In this document: piece after piece, positions 48,688-57,815 of the stretch
How positions within the stretch are numbered: the first letter of the stretch is position 1
Layout of the letters: each line of letters begins with the position of its first letter
Origin: Acidobacteriota bacterium
GTDB lineage: Bacteria > Acidobacteriota > Terriglobia > Terriglobales > Acidobacteriaceae
Assembly (NCBI GenBank): GCA_003224905.1
Contig: QIAA01000048.1
Location: 1-64,000 of the forward strand
DNA length: 64,000 nucleotides
Direction of reading: 5' to 3'
Made by a program: the position numbers and the translations under genes
Notes under the pieces: model-generated
Told to the model about the DNA's origin: nothing
Seen by the model: the letters and a program-made list of their open reading frames with translations, nothing else
Database searches by the model: none

Positions 48688-49079
48688 TCCTGCTAGATAC
48701 GCATGTAGCAGTGTGGGCGACTGTGGAACCCCGGCGCTTGTCACGGGCTGCCGTTTCTGCGCTAAAAAGAGCTCGCGTTTCAGACGGCATGGCCATATCG
48801 GCCATCAGCCTCTGGGAGTTGGCTTCATTGTTCACGCGCGGGCGGCTCTCCACGTACGCCAGCGTTGCGGCATCCATAAATCAGATCTTGGAAACTTTGG
48901 GCGCGGTCGTGCGGCCAATCACGCCGGAGGTCGCCATTCTGGCAGCATATCTGCCGTTCGATTACCCGCGTGATCCTGCCGACCGCCTAATAGGCGCTAC
49001 CGCGCAAGCCGAGGCTTTGCCGCTAGTCACACAGGATGAGAAAATTCGCGCGTGCACGTTGCTGAAAACCATCTGGTAG
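48684..49079 (+). CDS. PIN-domain ribonuclease toxin (VapC-like)
   Basis: This 131-residue protein starts at a TTG that overlaps the antitoxin stop. PIN hallmarks are the first acidic residue in ILLDTHVAVWA at residue 4, SAISLWELASLF with Glu near residue 45, and DPADRLIGATAQAEALPLVTQD with the two further aspartates near residues 97-100, the usual four-acid metal site. VapC toxins cleave specific RNAs such as tRNA; the target here is unknown. The pair is complete and shows no damage. Confidence 0.9.
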   Translation: MILLDTHVAVWATVEPRRLSRAAVSALKRARVSDGMAISAISLWELASLFTRGRLSTYASVAASINQILETLGAVVRPITPEVAILAAYLPFDYPRDPADRLIGATAQAEALPLVTQDEKIRACTLLKTIW

Positions 49080-49158
49080 AGCTCGCTAGACAGCACTCTC
49101 ATTCCCCTTTTATCTTCTTTCAGCTACCATGTGGTGCTAAACCTCCCGGACTCCTCCT

Positions 49159-51312
49159 ATGGCCACTGATTTGCGAACTCCCGCTGCGGCGCAGGAACAA
49201 CCCAGCGGCTCGCCCGCATCCCGCTCCCGCCGAGATTTTCTGATCGCAGGCGCCGCGGCGGGCGCTGGACTTGTGATCGGCTTCTATCTTCCTCACAAAT
49301 CCAGCAAAGGTGCGTTCGAGCCGAACGCTTACCTGCGTATTGCGCCGGATGGAAAAGTCACGGTCGTCGTGGCGCGCTCCGAGATGGGGCAGGGTGTGTG
49401 GACATCCCTTCCCATGATCCTGGCGGAAGAACTCGAAGCGGATTGGAAGCAGATCACCATTGAGCAGGCGGGCGCCAGCACGCTGTACGGCGACCAGAGC
49501 ACCGGAGGCAGCGCCAGCGTGCGCACTACCTGGGACCCGATGCGCAAAGCCGGCGCCGCCGCGCGCGAGATGCTGATCAGCGCCGCCGCTCTGGAGTGGG
49601 GCGTGGCTCGCTCGGCCTGCAAGGCGGAAAACAGTGCAATCGTGCATGCGGAATCAGGCCGCCGTCTGAGCTATGGTCAACTGGCAAATCGGGCGGCAAC
49701 GCTGCCCGTGCCCACCGATCCTCCGCTGAAGCAAGCCAAAGATTACAAAATTGTCGGCAAACCGTTGTCGCGGCTGGATACAGCGGACAAAGCGAATGGC
49801 TCCGCAATCTTCGGCATCGATTTTCGCGTTCCTAACATGAAGTACGCCGTGCTCGCGCGCTCTCCAGTGATCGGAGGGAAGGTCGCCGGCTTCGATGACA
49901 AGGAATCCAGGAAAATATCGGGCGTAAGTTATGTCGGCAAGGTCAGCGATTCGGCGATCGCAGTTGTCGCCGACAGTGCCTGGGGTGCGATGGAAGGCCG
50001 CAGGGTGCTGAACGTTTCCTGGGACGAGGGTCCCAACAAAGATCTGAATTCTGCCGCGATTTTTGAATCGTTGAAGAAGTCTGCGTCCGGCAAAGCTGTC
50101 CCGCTCTATACGGCAGGGGACATTTCGAAAATTTCCGGCCGCAGGATTGAAGCCGCGTACCAGTTGCCCTTCATGGCGCATGCTCCGATGGAGCCGGGCA
50201 ACTGCGTCGCCGAATTTCGCGGATCGAGTTGCGAGATTTGGGCGCCTACGCAGGTGCCGCAGGATGTTCGGGATTCGGTCGCGCAGGCAGTTGGGCTCGA
50301 TCCCGATCAGGTGATGGTGAACATCACATTGTTGGGCGGAGGATTTGGCCGTCGCCTTGAGCATGACTACGCCGTCGAGGCGGCGCTGGTGTCGAAAGCC
50401 GCGAAAGCTCCCATCAAGGTTATCTGGACTCGCGAAGACGATATGCGGTTTTCGACGTATCGACCTGCGAGCTATCACCACCTGAGTGCGGTCCTCGACG
50501 GACAGGGTTGGCCTGTGTTGTTCTCGCATCGCATCGTGATGCCGGGGATTAACGTTCAGAAGGGATTTCCCGCGGTGGACGGGATCGATTCTGAGGTCAA
50601 AGACGAAGCGTCATTTGTTTACGCTTTTCCCAATGCGCTCGTCGATTACGTGATGACGGACACGTCAGTGCCCTTGGGGTGGATGCGGTCGGTGAATGCC
50701 CTGCAAGCAGGCTTCGCGAGCGAATCATTTCTCGACGAGATTGCTGTGGCGGGCGGCAAGAACCCGCTTGAACTGCGGCTTCGGTTGCTCGCGAAAGATG
50801 AAAATCTGAACGGCTGGCAAACGGGGCGCATGCGGGCCACGTTGCAAATGGCCGCGGACAAGGCCGGATGGGGCAAGCCGCTTCCGGCAGGACATCATCA
50901 GGGGATCGCCTGCTTTGCTTCGTTTAATACTTACGCGGCGGAGGTGGTCGAGATCTCGATGGAGAACGACAAGCCGCGGGTGCATCGCGTGATTGCTGCG
51001 ATCGATTGCGGGCAGGTGATCAATCCCCGCATTTTGGAACAGCAGATCGAAGGTGGGGTGATTTACGCGCTGACCAATGCATTGCGAGCGCAGATCACCA
51101 TCGACAAGGGCCGGGTGGTGCAAGGCAATTTTGACCAGTACGAGCCCCTTCGCATGAACGAAGCGCCCAAGGTCGAGGCCTATTCCGTCGAGAGTACGGA
51201 AGCGCCCACCGGGGCCGGAGAACCGCCGGTTCCACCGCTTGCTCCGGCACTATGCAATGCGATTTACTCCGCGACCAAAAAGCGGATTCGGGCGCTGCCG
51301 ATTCTGAGCTAG
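49159..51312 (+). CDS. Molybdopterin-binding oxidoreductase subunit, isoquinoline 1-oxidoreductase beta type
   Basis: This 717-residue protein of the xanthine dehydrogenase large-subunit family has a twin-arginine signal (SRRDFLIAGAAAGAGLVIG near residue 25), so it is exported folded. Cofactor-contacting segments are SEMGQGVWTSLPMILAEELE near residue 74, the repeat YQLPFMAHAPMEPGNCVAEF near 335, and LGGGFGRRLEHDYAVEAALV near 393. GAGEPPVPPLAPALCNAIYS near 680 carries the conserved active-site glutamate. Its usual partner, a small [2Fe-2S] subunit, is not next to it; the preceding genes are a toxin-antitoxin pair. Substrate unknown, perhaps an N-heterocycle or aldehyde. Confidence 0.9.
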   Translation: MATDLRTPAAAQEQPSGSPASRSRRDFLIAGAAAGAGLVIGFYLPHKSSKGAFEPNAYLRIAPDGKVTVVVARSEMGQGVWTSLPMILAEELEADWKQITIEQAGASTLYGDQSTGGSASVRTTWDPMRKAGAAAREMLISAAALEWGVARSACKAENSAIVHAESGRRLSYGQLANRAATLPVPTDPPLKQAKDYKIVGKPLSRLDTADKANGSAIFGIDFRVPNMKYAVLARSPVIGGKVAGFDDKESRKISGVSYVGKVSDSAIAVVADSAWGAMEGRRVLNVSWDEGPNKDLNSAAIFESLKKSASGKAVPLYTAGDISKISGRRIEAAYQLPFMAHAPMEPGNCVAEFRGSSCEIWAPTQVPQDVRDSVAQAVGLDPDQVMVNITLLGGGFGRRLEHDYAVEAALVSKAAKAPIKVIWTREDDMRFSTYRPASYHHLSAVLDGQGWPVLFSHRIVMPGINVQKGFPAVDGIDSEVKDEASFVYAFPNALVDYVMTDTSVPLGWMRSVNALQAGFASESFLDEIAVAGGKNPLELRLRLLAKDENLNGWQTGRMRATLQMAADKAGWGKPLPAGHHQGIACFASFNTYAAEVVEISMENDKPRVHRVIAAIDCGQVINPRILEQQIEGGVIYALTNALRAQITIDKGRVVQGNFDQYEPLRMNEAPKVEAYSVESTEAPTGAGEPPVPPLAPALCNAIYSATKKRIRALPILS

Positions 51313-51350
51313 ATGGCGCATAATCTCGGAATCGCGCAGCAGCGAAGGAG

Positions 51351-51443
51351 GCTGCGGAAAAACTCCATTCCCTCACCCCAGCGCCTGAAGGCGCGATGGA
51401 ATCTGCGTGACTTACGACATCGCTGAAGCGATGCCCTGATACG
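51351..51443. repeat. Hybrid repeat: family B tip joined to a family A REP
   Basis: It begins with AGGCTGCGGAAAAACT (51351-51366), the left tip of family B, and continues with hairpins GCGCCTGAAGGCGC and CATCGCTGAAGCGATG. It ends in GCCCTGATAC, the tail of family A. The family B right tip is missing. This suggests the families share a mobile unit and recombine. Confidence 0.65.
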
Positions 51444-51462
51444 AATCAGTTGTGCGCTTGCC

Positions 51463-52602
51463 ATGAAGATTCGATTCTGTTTTCTAAGTGCCATAGCGAT
51501 TTGCATAACTCTTGCGAGTCATGTGGCTGCCCAACAGCCACCGCCAAACTCAGTTCCATCTGCCCGGCTCGCTCACCTGCGCCACGGCATCAACACCAGC
51601 CATTGGTTCGCTCAGGTTTACGATCCCAAGGGTTACAGCAAAGAACACTTCGAAAGCTGGACTACCGCCGAGGACATCGCGCTGATCAAGTCCATGGGCT
51701 TCGATCATGTGCGGCTCAGCGTGAACCCGCAGCCCATGATGTCTCGCGGCCACGCCGACGAAATCCCAGCCGACTATCTGAGCTGGCTCGATACCGCGGT
51801 GCAAATGATCCTGAAGCAGGGGCTCGCGGTTGTCATTGACGTTCATCCGGAAAGCGAGTTCAAGACGAAACTTGCCAGTGAGGGTGAGTTCACCGAGCAA
51901 TTTACGGACTACTGGCGGGCGCTGGCGCGACACTACTCCAAACTAGATCCCGACCGCGTGTTCTTCGAGATCTTGAACGAACCCGAAGTCCGCGATCGCT
52001 TTCGCTGGGCGGGGCTGCAGACGAAGCTTGCGGCCGCCATCCGCGAAGGGGCACCGCAGCACACGATCATCGCCGCCGGCGCGAGATGGTCTGACGATGA
52101 TGATCTTCTCTTCCTCGATCTGCTGCGCGATCCCAACGTGATTTATAACTTTCATTTCTATGAGCCTCACGTGTTCACTCATCAGGGAGCGACCTGGGGC
52201 GTCAACTTCTGGCACACGGTTTCTGGACTGCCATATCCGTCAAACCCTGAGTCGGCGCAGAAAGTGGCAGCGCAGGTTCCAGATGAAATCAATCGCCTGT
52301 ACGTTCTGCGTTATGGGCTTGAACACTGGGACTCAGCGCGGATCGATACCGAAATCGGCGCCGTTGCCGAATGGGCGAAGCGGCGCAACATCCCGCTGGT
52401 GTGTAATGAATTCGGAGCGTACCGCAAAGTTTCTGACCCGAAAGATCGCGCCGCCTGGATTCGAGATGTGCGAACCGCATTAGAGCAACACGGAATTGGT
52501 TGGGCGATGTGGGACTACGCCGGCGGCTTCGCCGTAGCACCGAAGCAGAATGGCCGTGCCGTTCCGGATGACGTCACGTTGCACGCGTTAGGTCTCAAAT
52601 AG
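51463..52602 (+). CDS. Glycoside hydrolase family 5 protein (cellulase-like), secreted
   Basis: The 379 residues begin with a signal peptide (FCFLSAIAICITLASHVAAQ). The single catalytic domain shows ARLAHLRHGINTSHWFAQVY, FDHVRLSVNPQPM near 85 with the conserved Arg, the acid/base glutamate in FFEILNEPEVRDRF near 170, YNFHFYEPHVFTHQG near 230, and the nucleophile glutamate in PLVCNEFGAYRKVSD near 318. The substrate may be a beta-glucan or mannan. Unlike the GH5 enzyme at 18150-20060 it has no binding module. It is monocistronic. Confidence 0.9.
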   Translation: MKIRFCFLSAIAICITLASHVAAQQPPPNSVPSARLAHLRHGINTSHWFAQVYDPKGYSKEHFESWTTAEDIALIKSMGFDHVRLSVNPQPMMSRGHADEIPADYLSWLDTAVQMILKQGLAVVIDVHPESEFKTKLASEGEFTEQFTDYWRALARHYSKLDPDRVFFEILNEPEVRDRFRWAGLQTKLAAAIREGAPQHTIIAAGARWSDDDDLLFLDLLRDPNVIYNFHFYEPHVFTHQGATWGVNFWHTVSGLPYPSNPESAQKVAAQVPDEINRLYVLRYGLEHWDSARIDTEIGAVAEWAKRRNIPLVCNEFGAYRKVSDPKDRAAWIRDVRTALEQHGIGWAMWDYAGGFAVAPKQNGRAVPDDVTLHALGLK

Positions 52603-53162
52603 TGTTTAAGATATCGGGGATCGGGCACGGGTAGAGATCGTGCAGACAGTGTTTGGGACGAGCTCTCTTTGCGACTACCGGAAAACCTGCGTCCAAAAAC
52701 TTTGCAGTGACAAACTCCAAGGAAAACGTAATTTCGGTTTTGTCGGGGCAGTTCCCAGTTCTCGGTTCTCAGTTCTCAGTTCTCAGTGCGGATCAGGTCT
52801 TGGGAATCCTTCAGTCGGGATCACTATGATAGAGCTTTACGCATTCAGGTAAGTTCGGCCACTGCGTATTGCTGTTGTTTGTCATGCCGCCACATGTCCA
52901 ACAGGGCTGTCCTGTCTTAGTGTCGAGGGCGAATGCGCCTGACCACGGCATACCGGCTGGGGCGCCCTCCCGAGGAACAGGAACGAACTGTAACAGTACC
53001 CACCGTCTGGTAGTGGGCTAGTAGCCCCACTACCCACCGTCTCTGTTCCTTGACACCCCAACGTCGCGCCTTTATTCTTAAGCTTTGCTCCCAGAAGAAC
53101 TTACACTCTGAGCGTGCTTCCGCGGCCTTCGCGGTATGTGGGTGGGGGCGCGGTGGTTTCCC
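52603..53162. other. Intergenic region with a tandem repeat and a strong hairpin
   Basis: No gene is convincing here. It holds a run of CAGTTCTC/GGTTCTC units (52748-52785), related to 3139-3165, and a perfect hairpin of GGTAGTGGG (53009-53017) with CCCACTACC (53026-53034). The hairpin is flanked by two direct copies of ACCCACCGTCT (52998-53008 and 53032-53042). The last 60 bases should contain the promoter and G-rich leader of the yceD-like gene. Confidence 0.5.
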
Positions 53163-53714
53163 ATGTTTATCGAACTTCATGAATTGGAACTCCATCCTGT
53201 CGATTTCACGGAGGACTTCGCCCCGGATGCGATCGACCTCGGTCCTGATCTCCGGCAGGTGAAGTCGCTGCACACTCAGGGACAAGCGCAACTGGTTGAA
53301 GAGCATCACAGTAAGCGTCACATAATCAAAGACATAAGAGTGAAGGGTGATTTCGATACTGCTGTCCAGCTGTTTTGTGCGCGATGTCTGGAGCCTGTCG
53401 TCCAGACTGTCGCGCGAGAGTTCGATCTGCTTTATCGTCCCCAAGGGACGGATGCCGGTGAGGAAGAGCGAACTGTAACTGCCACGGAAGCAGAGATCAG
53501 TTACTATCAAGGGAAAGGCTTGCTTTTGGAGGATGTACTGCGGGAGCAGATCCTGCTTGCCGTTCCCCTGAAAGCAATTTGTCGAGAGGACTGCAAGGGT
53601 CTTTGCCCGCATTGCGGCAAGAACTTGAACGTCGAGCAGTGCTCCTGCGCCGAACCAGTTGAAGACCCGCGTTGGTCTGCGCTGAAAGAACTCCGCGACA
53701 AGATGGATCACTGA
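53163..53714 (+). CDS. YceD family protein (DUF177)
   Basis: The 183 residues from ATG 53163 fit DUF177: an N-terminal beta-rich half (FIELHELELHPVDFTEDFA), RVKGDFDTAVQLFCARCLEP with a C-x2-C pair near residue 78, and a C-terminal half with CREDCKGLCPHCGKNLNVEQ near residue 145 and a final CSC. The cysteine pairs probably bind zinc. YceD is almost always encoded just before rpmF and plsX, as here, and has been linked to 23S rRNA maturation. An upstream in-frame GTG is less likely. It is followed by rpmF after 46 bases. Confidence 0.9.
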   Translation: MFIELHELELHPVDFTEDFAPDAIDLGPDLRQVKSLHTQGQAQLVEEHHSKRHIIKDIRVKGDFDTAVQLFCARCLEPVVQTVAREFDLLYRPQGTDAGEEERTVTATEAEISYYQGKGLLLEDVLREQILLAVPLKAICREDCKGLCPHCGKNLNVEQCSCAEPVEDPRWSALKELRDKMDH

Positions 53715-53760
53715 TACGAAACACGACTCGGCCAAGCCCGAGCAAACACGAGGAAACCTG

Positions 53761-53946
53761 ATGCCCAATCCGAAACGTCGACATTCCAAAGCACGCACCG
53801 GCAGCCGGCGAGCCCATGATGCCCTGACGGCTCGCTCGCTTTCCGAGTGCCCAAACTGCCACGAGCGCAAACTTCCACATCGCGCCTGCCCGAAATGCGG
53901 ATACTATAAGGGCCGCGAAGTTCTAGAGGTCAAGGAAGCCAGCTAG
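53761..53946 (+). CDS. rpmF: 50S ribosomal protein L32
   Basis: The 61 residues are strongly basic at the start ([20 protein letters not shown]) and carry the zinc-binding form of L32: [20 protein letters not shown] with two C-x2-C pairs. It ends in [11 protein letters not shown]. It is a component of the large ribosomal subunit. It lies between the yceD-like gene and plsX, a very conserved order. Confidence 0.97.
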   Translation: MPNPKRRHSKARTGSRRAHDALTARSLSECPNCHERKLPHRACPKCGYYKGREVLEVKEAS

Positions 53947-53960
53947 GCCTTCAGCAATCC

Positions 53961-55001
53961 ATGCCAAGCGTCATAGCTTTGGACGCGATGGGCTCCGACC
54001 GCGCCCCCAAGCCAGAGGTCGAAGGTGCGATCCAGGCGGCGCGGCACTACGACGTGCGCGTGCTTCTGGTGGGGCACCGGGAGGCGGTGGAACCCGAGCT
54101 GGCCCGCCATCCTTCTGCCGCCGCTCTTAACTTAGAGATCGTTCACGCCAGCGAAATCATCGGTATGCAAGACAAGGCGGTGCAGGCTGTACGCGCCAAA
54201 CGCGATTCTTCCATGCGCGTTGGCCTTCGCCTGGTCCGCGAAGGCCGGGCCGCAGGCTTCATTACCGCCGGGAATACCGGAGCCGCGATGGCAACGGCAA
54301 AGATGGTTTTGGGCGGTCTTCCGGGAGTCGATCGTCCGGCGCTGGCCGCAGTTTTCCCGACTGCGGTGGGTACGACCGCTATCCTGCTCGATGTCGGCGC
54401 TAACGTCGATTGCAAGCCGCACAATCTCGAACAATTTGCTGTGATGGGCGAAATTTATTTTCGTAGCATGTTTGGCACGCGCCGTCCGCGAGTCGGGCTG
54501 CTTTCGATCGGAGAAGAGGAGAGTAAGGGAAACGATCTTACGCGCGATGCTTTTCACCTGCTCAAGAAGCTACCGCTGAATTTCGTAGGCAATGTGGAAG
54601 GGCGCGACTTATACAACGGCACGGTAGATGTGATCGTCGCCGATGGATTTGTCGGCAACGTTGCGTTGAAGACCTCCGAGGGCGTAGCCAATCTCGTGCG
54701 TGCTACGCTGAAGGAAAGTCTTAAAGCTACGATCACCAGGCAAGTCGGATTCCTGCTTTCACGCAGCGCCTATGCGGATTTCAAGAAGCGGCTGGACCAC
54801 ACCGAGTACGGTGGCGCGCCGCTTCTGGGTGTCAAAGGCGTGTGCTTTATTACCCACGGATCTTCAAACACTAATGCAATCAAGAACGCGATTCGAGTGG
54901 CCGCAGAGTTCGCTGAACGCAACATTAATAGCAAGATTGAAAGGGAGCTGGCCGGAGCAGGTGTTGCCACTACGAGAACTGAAGCGGTGCTTTCGACTTA
55001 A
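53961..55001 (+). CDS. plsX: Phosphate acyltransferase PlsX
   Basis: This 346-residue enzyme makes acyl-phosphate from acyl-ACP at the entry to phospholipid synthesis. Landmarks are [20 protein letters not shown] at residue 5, [20 protein letters not shown] near 98, [20 protein letters not shown] near 136, [17 protein letters not shown] near 181, and a C-terminal [20 protein letters not shown] near 285. The order yceD-rpmF-plsX usually leads into fabH and other fatty acid genes, but here an alpha/beta hydrolase follows instead. Confidence 0.96.
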   Translation: MPSVIALDAMGSDRAPKPEVEGAIQAARHYDVRVLLVGHREAVEPELARHPSAAALNLEIVHASEIIGMQDKAVQAVRAKRDSSMRVGLRLVREGRAAGFITAGNTGAAMATAKMVLGGLPGVDRPALAAVFPTAVGTTAILLDVGANVDCKPHNLEQFAVMGEIYFRSMFGTRRPRVGLLSIGEEESKGNDLTRDAFHLLKKLPLNFVGNVEGRDLYNGTVDVIVADGFVGNVALKTSEGVANLVRATLKESLKATITRQVGFLLSRSAYADFKKRLDHTEYGGAPLLGVKGVCFITHGSSNTNAIKNAIRVAAEFAERNINSKIERELAGAGVATTRTEAVLST

Positions 55002-55026
55002 TGCCGTCTAACCAAGAGAGATTCCC

Positions 55027-55860
55027 ATGCCTAAGGTCAAAGCGAACAACATCACCATAAACTATGACCAGCAAGGAACCGGCGAGCCGCTTATTCTCAT
55101 TCCGTACTTGGCCGCCGATCACGCCTGTTATGCCTTCCAGGTCGCAGAATATGCCAAGCACTTTACGTGCATTTCTCTCGACCTGCGGGGGACAGGGGAA
55201 ACGGACAAAACTGAGAGCGCCTATTCCACCGAGCTTCTCGCCGACGACGTTGCCGCTTTTATGCGGGCCTTGGGAATCCGACAGGCGCATGTCTCCGGCC
55301 TATCCCTCGGCGCGGCCATAGGCATGTGGGTGGCGGCTAAGTACCCCGACACGGTCTCCTCCTTGTCGCTGCATAGTGGTTGGCCGAAGTCGGACGCGTT
55401 TCTGAAAGCCGTGGTGCAAGGGCTACAGGTGACGGTGAAGGCGCTGGAGAGTGTTCCGGAGATGGTGATTCTCACCCTATTCCCCTGGTGCTTTACGCCT
55501 GAGTTGTATGCCGCCAAACCAGATTACATCCAAGCATTGGCCGAATTTGTGCGGAGCCGGCCCGCCCAGTCTGTGGCGAGTTTCATCCAGCAGTCGAATG
55601 CCGTGATAGCCCATGATGCCGAAGCGCAGCTGAGTCGGATTACGGCGCCGACTTTGATCACGTTTGGACGCCACGATGTGGCCACTTCCACTCGATTCGC
55701 GAATCGGCTGAAGGCGATTCGGAACTCTGAGCTGCTGATCTTTGAAGGATGCGCCCATGCTCCGATTTACGAGAAGGTTGAGGAGTTCAACGCGAAGACG
55801 TTAAGCTTCTTGCAGCGCCACGCGGGTTCCGGCGCTGCTTCGTCGTCCGGAGCTGCTTGA
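55027..55860 (+). CDS. Alpha/beta hydrolase
   Basis: The 277 residues have the standard hydrolase fold. The oxyanion region is in GEPLILIPYLAADHACYAFQ near residue 19. The nucleophile serine is in AHVSGLSLGAAIGMWVA near residue 95 (G-L-S-L-G). A late aspartate lies in TLITFGRHDVATSTRFANRL near 217, and the histidine is in LIFEGCAHAPIYEKVEEF near 244. The closest functional look-alikes are 3-oxoadipate enol-lactonase-type enzymes, but no pathway genes support that. It starts 25 bases after plsX and is probably co-transcribed. Confidence 0.85.
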   Translation: MPKVKANNITINYDQQGTGEPLILIPYLAADHACYAFQVAEYAKHFTCISLDLRGTGETDKTESAYSTELLADDVAAFMRALGIRQAHVSGLSLGAAIGMWVAAKYPDTVSSLSLHSGWPKSDAFLKAVVQGLQVTVKALESVPEMVILTLFPWCFTPELYAAKPDYIQALAEFVRSRPAQSVASFIQQSNAVIAHDAEAQLSRITAPTLITFGRHDVATSTRFANRLKAIRNSELLIFEGCAHAPIYEKVEEFNAKTLSFLQRHAGSGAASSSGAA

Positions 55861-55956
55861 GGAGATGGCTGAAGCCGAGTCGGCCGGCATTTATCGGCAT
55901 GGCCGAAAGACGCTGCTGAAAACGCGCAGTGCCTCGTCGGTCTTGGTTGTGCGTTC

Positions 55957-56328
55957 CTACGGTAGGGGCTCTCCAAAGCGCAGCGTATTGCCATCGGCAT
56001 CAGTCACATAAAACTCGCGGATACCCCATGTCTGATTCACGGGCCCACGATGCACCGGCGAATCTTCGTGCCCTGTGGTATCCAGGCCGCGCTCCACGTA
56101 TTTTCTGAAGAGACAGTCCACATCCTTCACACGAAGATTGATCGCGCATCCAAATGCGCCGTCGCCCGCATGTTGCGATAGCTGAATCTCCGCATCCCCT
56201 TGCACCAAATCAATCACCCAATCTGCATCACTTGCCACCGGATATTTCTTCTTAAAGTCCAGAACGCCGGTGTAGAAGGCCAGCGACCTCTTCACATCAG
56301 TGCATCGGACTACAGGAATCGCTCGCAT
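55957..56328 (-). CDS. VOC family (glyoxalase/bleomycin-resistance-like) protein
   Basis: The 123 residues form one vicinal-oxygen-chelate module pair: AIPVVRCTDVKRSLAFYTGV at the start, AEIQLSQHAGDGAFGCAINL in the middle, and REFYVTDADGNTLRFGEPLP at the end with the acidic metal-type residue. Such proteins are metal enzymes, antibiotic binders or unknowns. It is convergent with the hydrolase gene and monocistronic. Confidence 0.85.
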   Translation of the reverse strand: MRAIPVVRCTDVKRSLAFYTGVLDFKKKYPVASDADWVIDLVQGDAEIQLSQHAGDGAFGCAINLRVKDVDCLFRKYVERGLDTTGHEDSPVHRGPVNQTWGIREFYVTDADGNTLRFGEPLP

Positions 56329-56445
56329 CGCTTCACTCTACATGTGCTCCACAAGAAATCTCCCACCCAAATGGAGATTCACTCCGCGAGTTCATAACAG
56401 GCGATAGTCGCCATCTCACCAACAGACAGATACGACAGTATTCCC

Positions 56446-56634
56446 TTACAGCATTCCGCCCGTCTGTATTTCGAGGATAGCAAGCGCCGTTTCCAGCTTG
56501 TTAACCGCCTGTCCAATTTCGGGATGTTCGTCGATTTTTTCTTGCAGAGCCTTCAGCAGCTTGTAAGCTCCTGCCACATGCTCAGCTGCTTGTGCCACGC
56601 CAGAGTCTGGTTTGGATGCATTCTCCTTCGGCAT
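56446..56634 (-). CDS. Small helical hypothetical protein
   Basis: This is 62 residues from ATG 56634, chosen because GGGGAGGTGG lies 7 bases upstream; the frame is open further but lacks another good start signal. The sequence is a single amphipathic region: SGVAQAAEHVAGAYKLLKAL, then IGQAVNKLETALAILEIQTG. It is soluble and probably a helical hairpin. No family is recognised. It is divergent from the membrane protein gene at 56752. Confidence 0.6.
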   Translation of the reverse strand: MPKENASKPDSGVAQAAEHVAGAYKLLKALQEKIDEHPEIGQAVNKLETALAILEIQTGGML

Positions 56635-56751
56635 GAAATCCACCTCCCCTCGAATTCTAGTCCCAGCATCATGGGAGCACATCGCCATGATCCATCCTGC
56701 GGGTGGGATCGTGGTACAAGATCGCCATCGTACTTTGGTATCCTCCCACAC

Positions 56752-57153
56752 ATGGAAAACCGCTCTTTTCGCGACGCTGGTGGGACACCTGGCGGTCTTG
56801 GCGAGTTTCTGATCGGCCTCGTGATGGCTTGTATCGGAGGCTATCTTCTCGCGAACCAGGTGAACGTAGTCGGTTCCTATTGGAGTTTCTACGGTACCAA
56901 CACTTTCGGAATTACGCTGCTTCCGATGTTGTTCGGGGTCGGCATTCTCTTTTGGAATGGACGAAACATTCTCGGCTGGCTGCTTACTGCGGGCGGAGCA
57001 CTTTTTATCCTGGCAGGAGTGATCGCCAACATGCACATCTACTTTCAGCCAACCAGCCTGTTCAACACGGTTGTGATGTTAATCCTGCTTGTGGGCGGGT
57101 TGGCGCTGATCGCCCGGTCGCTTCGCTCGCATCCGAGTGAGCCGCAGACTTAG
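56752..57153 (+). CDS. Small integral membrane protein
   Basis: The 133 residues have about four hydrophobic spans: FLIGLVMACIGGYLLANQV, FGITLLPMLFGVGILFW, LGWLLTAGGALFILAGVIAN, and TVVMLILLVGGLALIARSL. A short charged tail follows. It resembles small DUF-type membrane proteins of unknown function. The start at 56752 avoids an N-terminal extension antisense to the 62-residue gene. Its stop overlaps the stop of the convergent Nudix gene by 4 bases. Confidence 0.7.
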   Translation: MENRSFRDAGGTPGGLGEFLIGLVMACIGGYLLANQVNVVGSYWSFYGTNTFGITLLPMLFGVGILFWNGRNILGWLLTAGGALFILAGVIANMHIYFQPTSLFNTVVMLILLVGGLALIARSLRSHPSEPQT

Positions 57154-57719
57154 TCAACTCTTCTGCGTCTGTTGAGTTGTCGTTGGATACGAATCACAGC
57201 AGAGTCGACTACGCGTGCGAGTTCCGCAGCATAGTCAGGCGTGCGGTCACGCTGTAAACGTTGTTTCGCTTTCTCAGCAGGGAACCAACCAGGATCTCGA
57301 TCAGCTTCCCGAGGCTCGTCCAACCACGACACCTCACAAAGATGAGCATGAGTGGCAATTTCTCGGCGAGGCGAACGCCGATTGTGCTTGCGACGAATGT
57401 AGCGGGTGAAGGCAGTTTCCTCGATGCGGCCATGAACTCCCGCTTCTTCAAAAGCCTCGAGCGCAGCCGCCTGGGCGTGAGTCAAGCCTGGTTCCACGCC
57501 GCCCTTCGGGAAGGTCCAGTGTCCGCTGCCGGTCCGAACCAGCAAAAATTCGATTCCGCTACTGCGGATCCGATAGCACACTGCCGCCACCTGTTCACAC
57601 CCGCGCAGTTTTCGAAGCTGCGAAAGTGAAAAGAACTTAAATGAGGAATGATGGGCCTGAGCTGCTGATTGGCCGCTTGCAAATCGGGAGTCTGCAGCGC
57701 TCACAACCTTAGAGTGCAC
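57150..57719 (-). CDS. Nudix hydrolase
   Basis: The 189 residues from GTG 57719 show SFKFFSLSQLRKLRGCEQVA before the core (start uncertain; the core begins near residue 40). The Nudix region WTFPKGGVEPGLTHAQAAAL continues into EAFEEAGVHGRI (about 68-100). It keeps the E-E of the metal site, but the usual Arg-Glu pair is Leu-Glu, as in some diphosphoinositol/Ap4A-type subgroups. A basic C-terminus (RIQRQLNRRRRVD) follows. It probably hydrolyses a nucleoside or inositol polyphosphate. It is monocistronic. Confidence 0.82.
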   Translation of the reverse strand: MHSKVVSAADSRFASGQSAAQAHHSSFKFFSLSQLRKLRGCEQVAAVCYRIRSSGIEFLLVRTGSGHWTFPKGGVEPGLTHAQAAALEAFEEAGVHGRIEETAFTRYIRRKHNRRSPRREIATHAHLCEVSWLDEPREADRDPGWFPAEKAKQRLQRDRTPDYAAELARVVDSAVIRIQRQLNRRRRVD

Positions 57720-57769
57720 GAAGGCAGCTGTCTCTGGCTAGAGCACAGCTTGATTCTCCGGAAGTGAAG

Positions 57770-57803
57770 CTCTTAGCCGTTAGCTCTTAACTGTTAGCTA
57801 GAG
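57770..57803. repeat. TTAGCT-rich repeat, family I copy 2
   Basis: GCTCTTAGCCGTTAGCTCTT, then AACTGTTAGCTAGAGC, is an inverted relative of 12139-12180. It lies just before the zinc-ribbon-like gene. Confidence 0.5.
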
Positions 57804-57815
57804 CCTACGAACGGA

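Noticed and set aside
52917..53870. 317-codon minus-strand frame over the yceD-like and rpmF genes
   Set aside because: Both plus-strand genes are strongly supported by motifs and gene order, so the antisense frame is a by-product.
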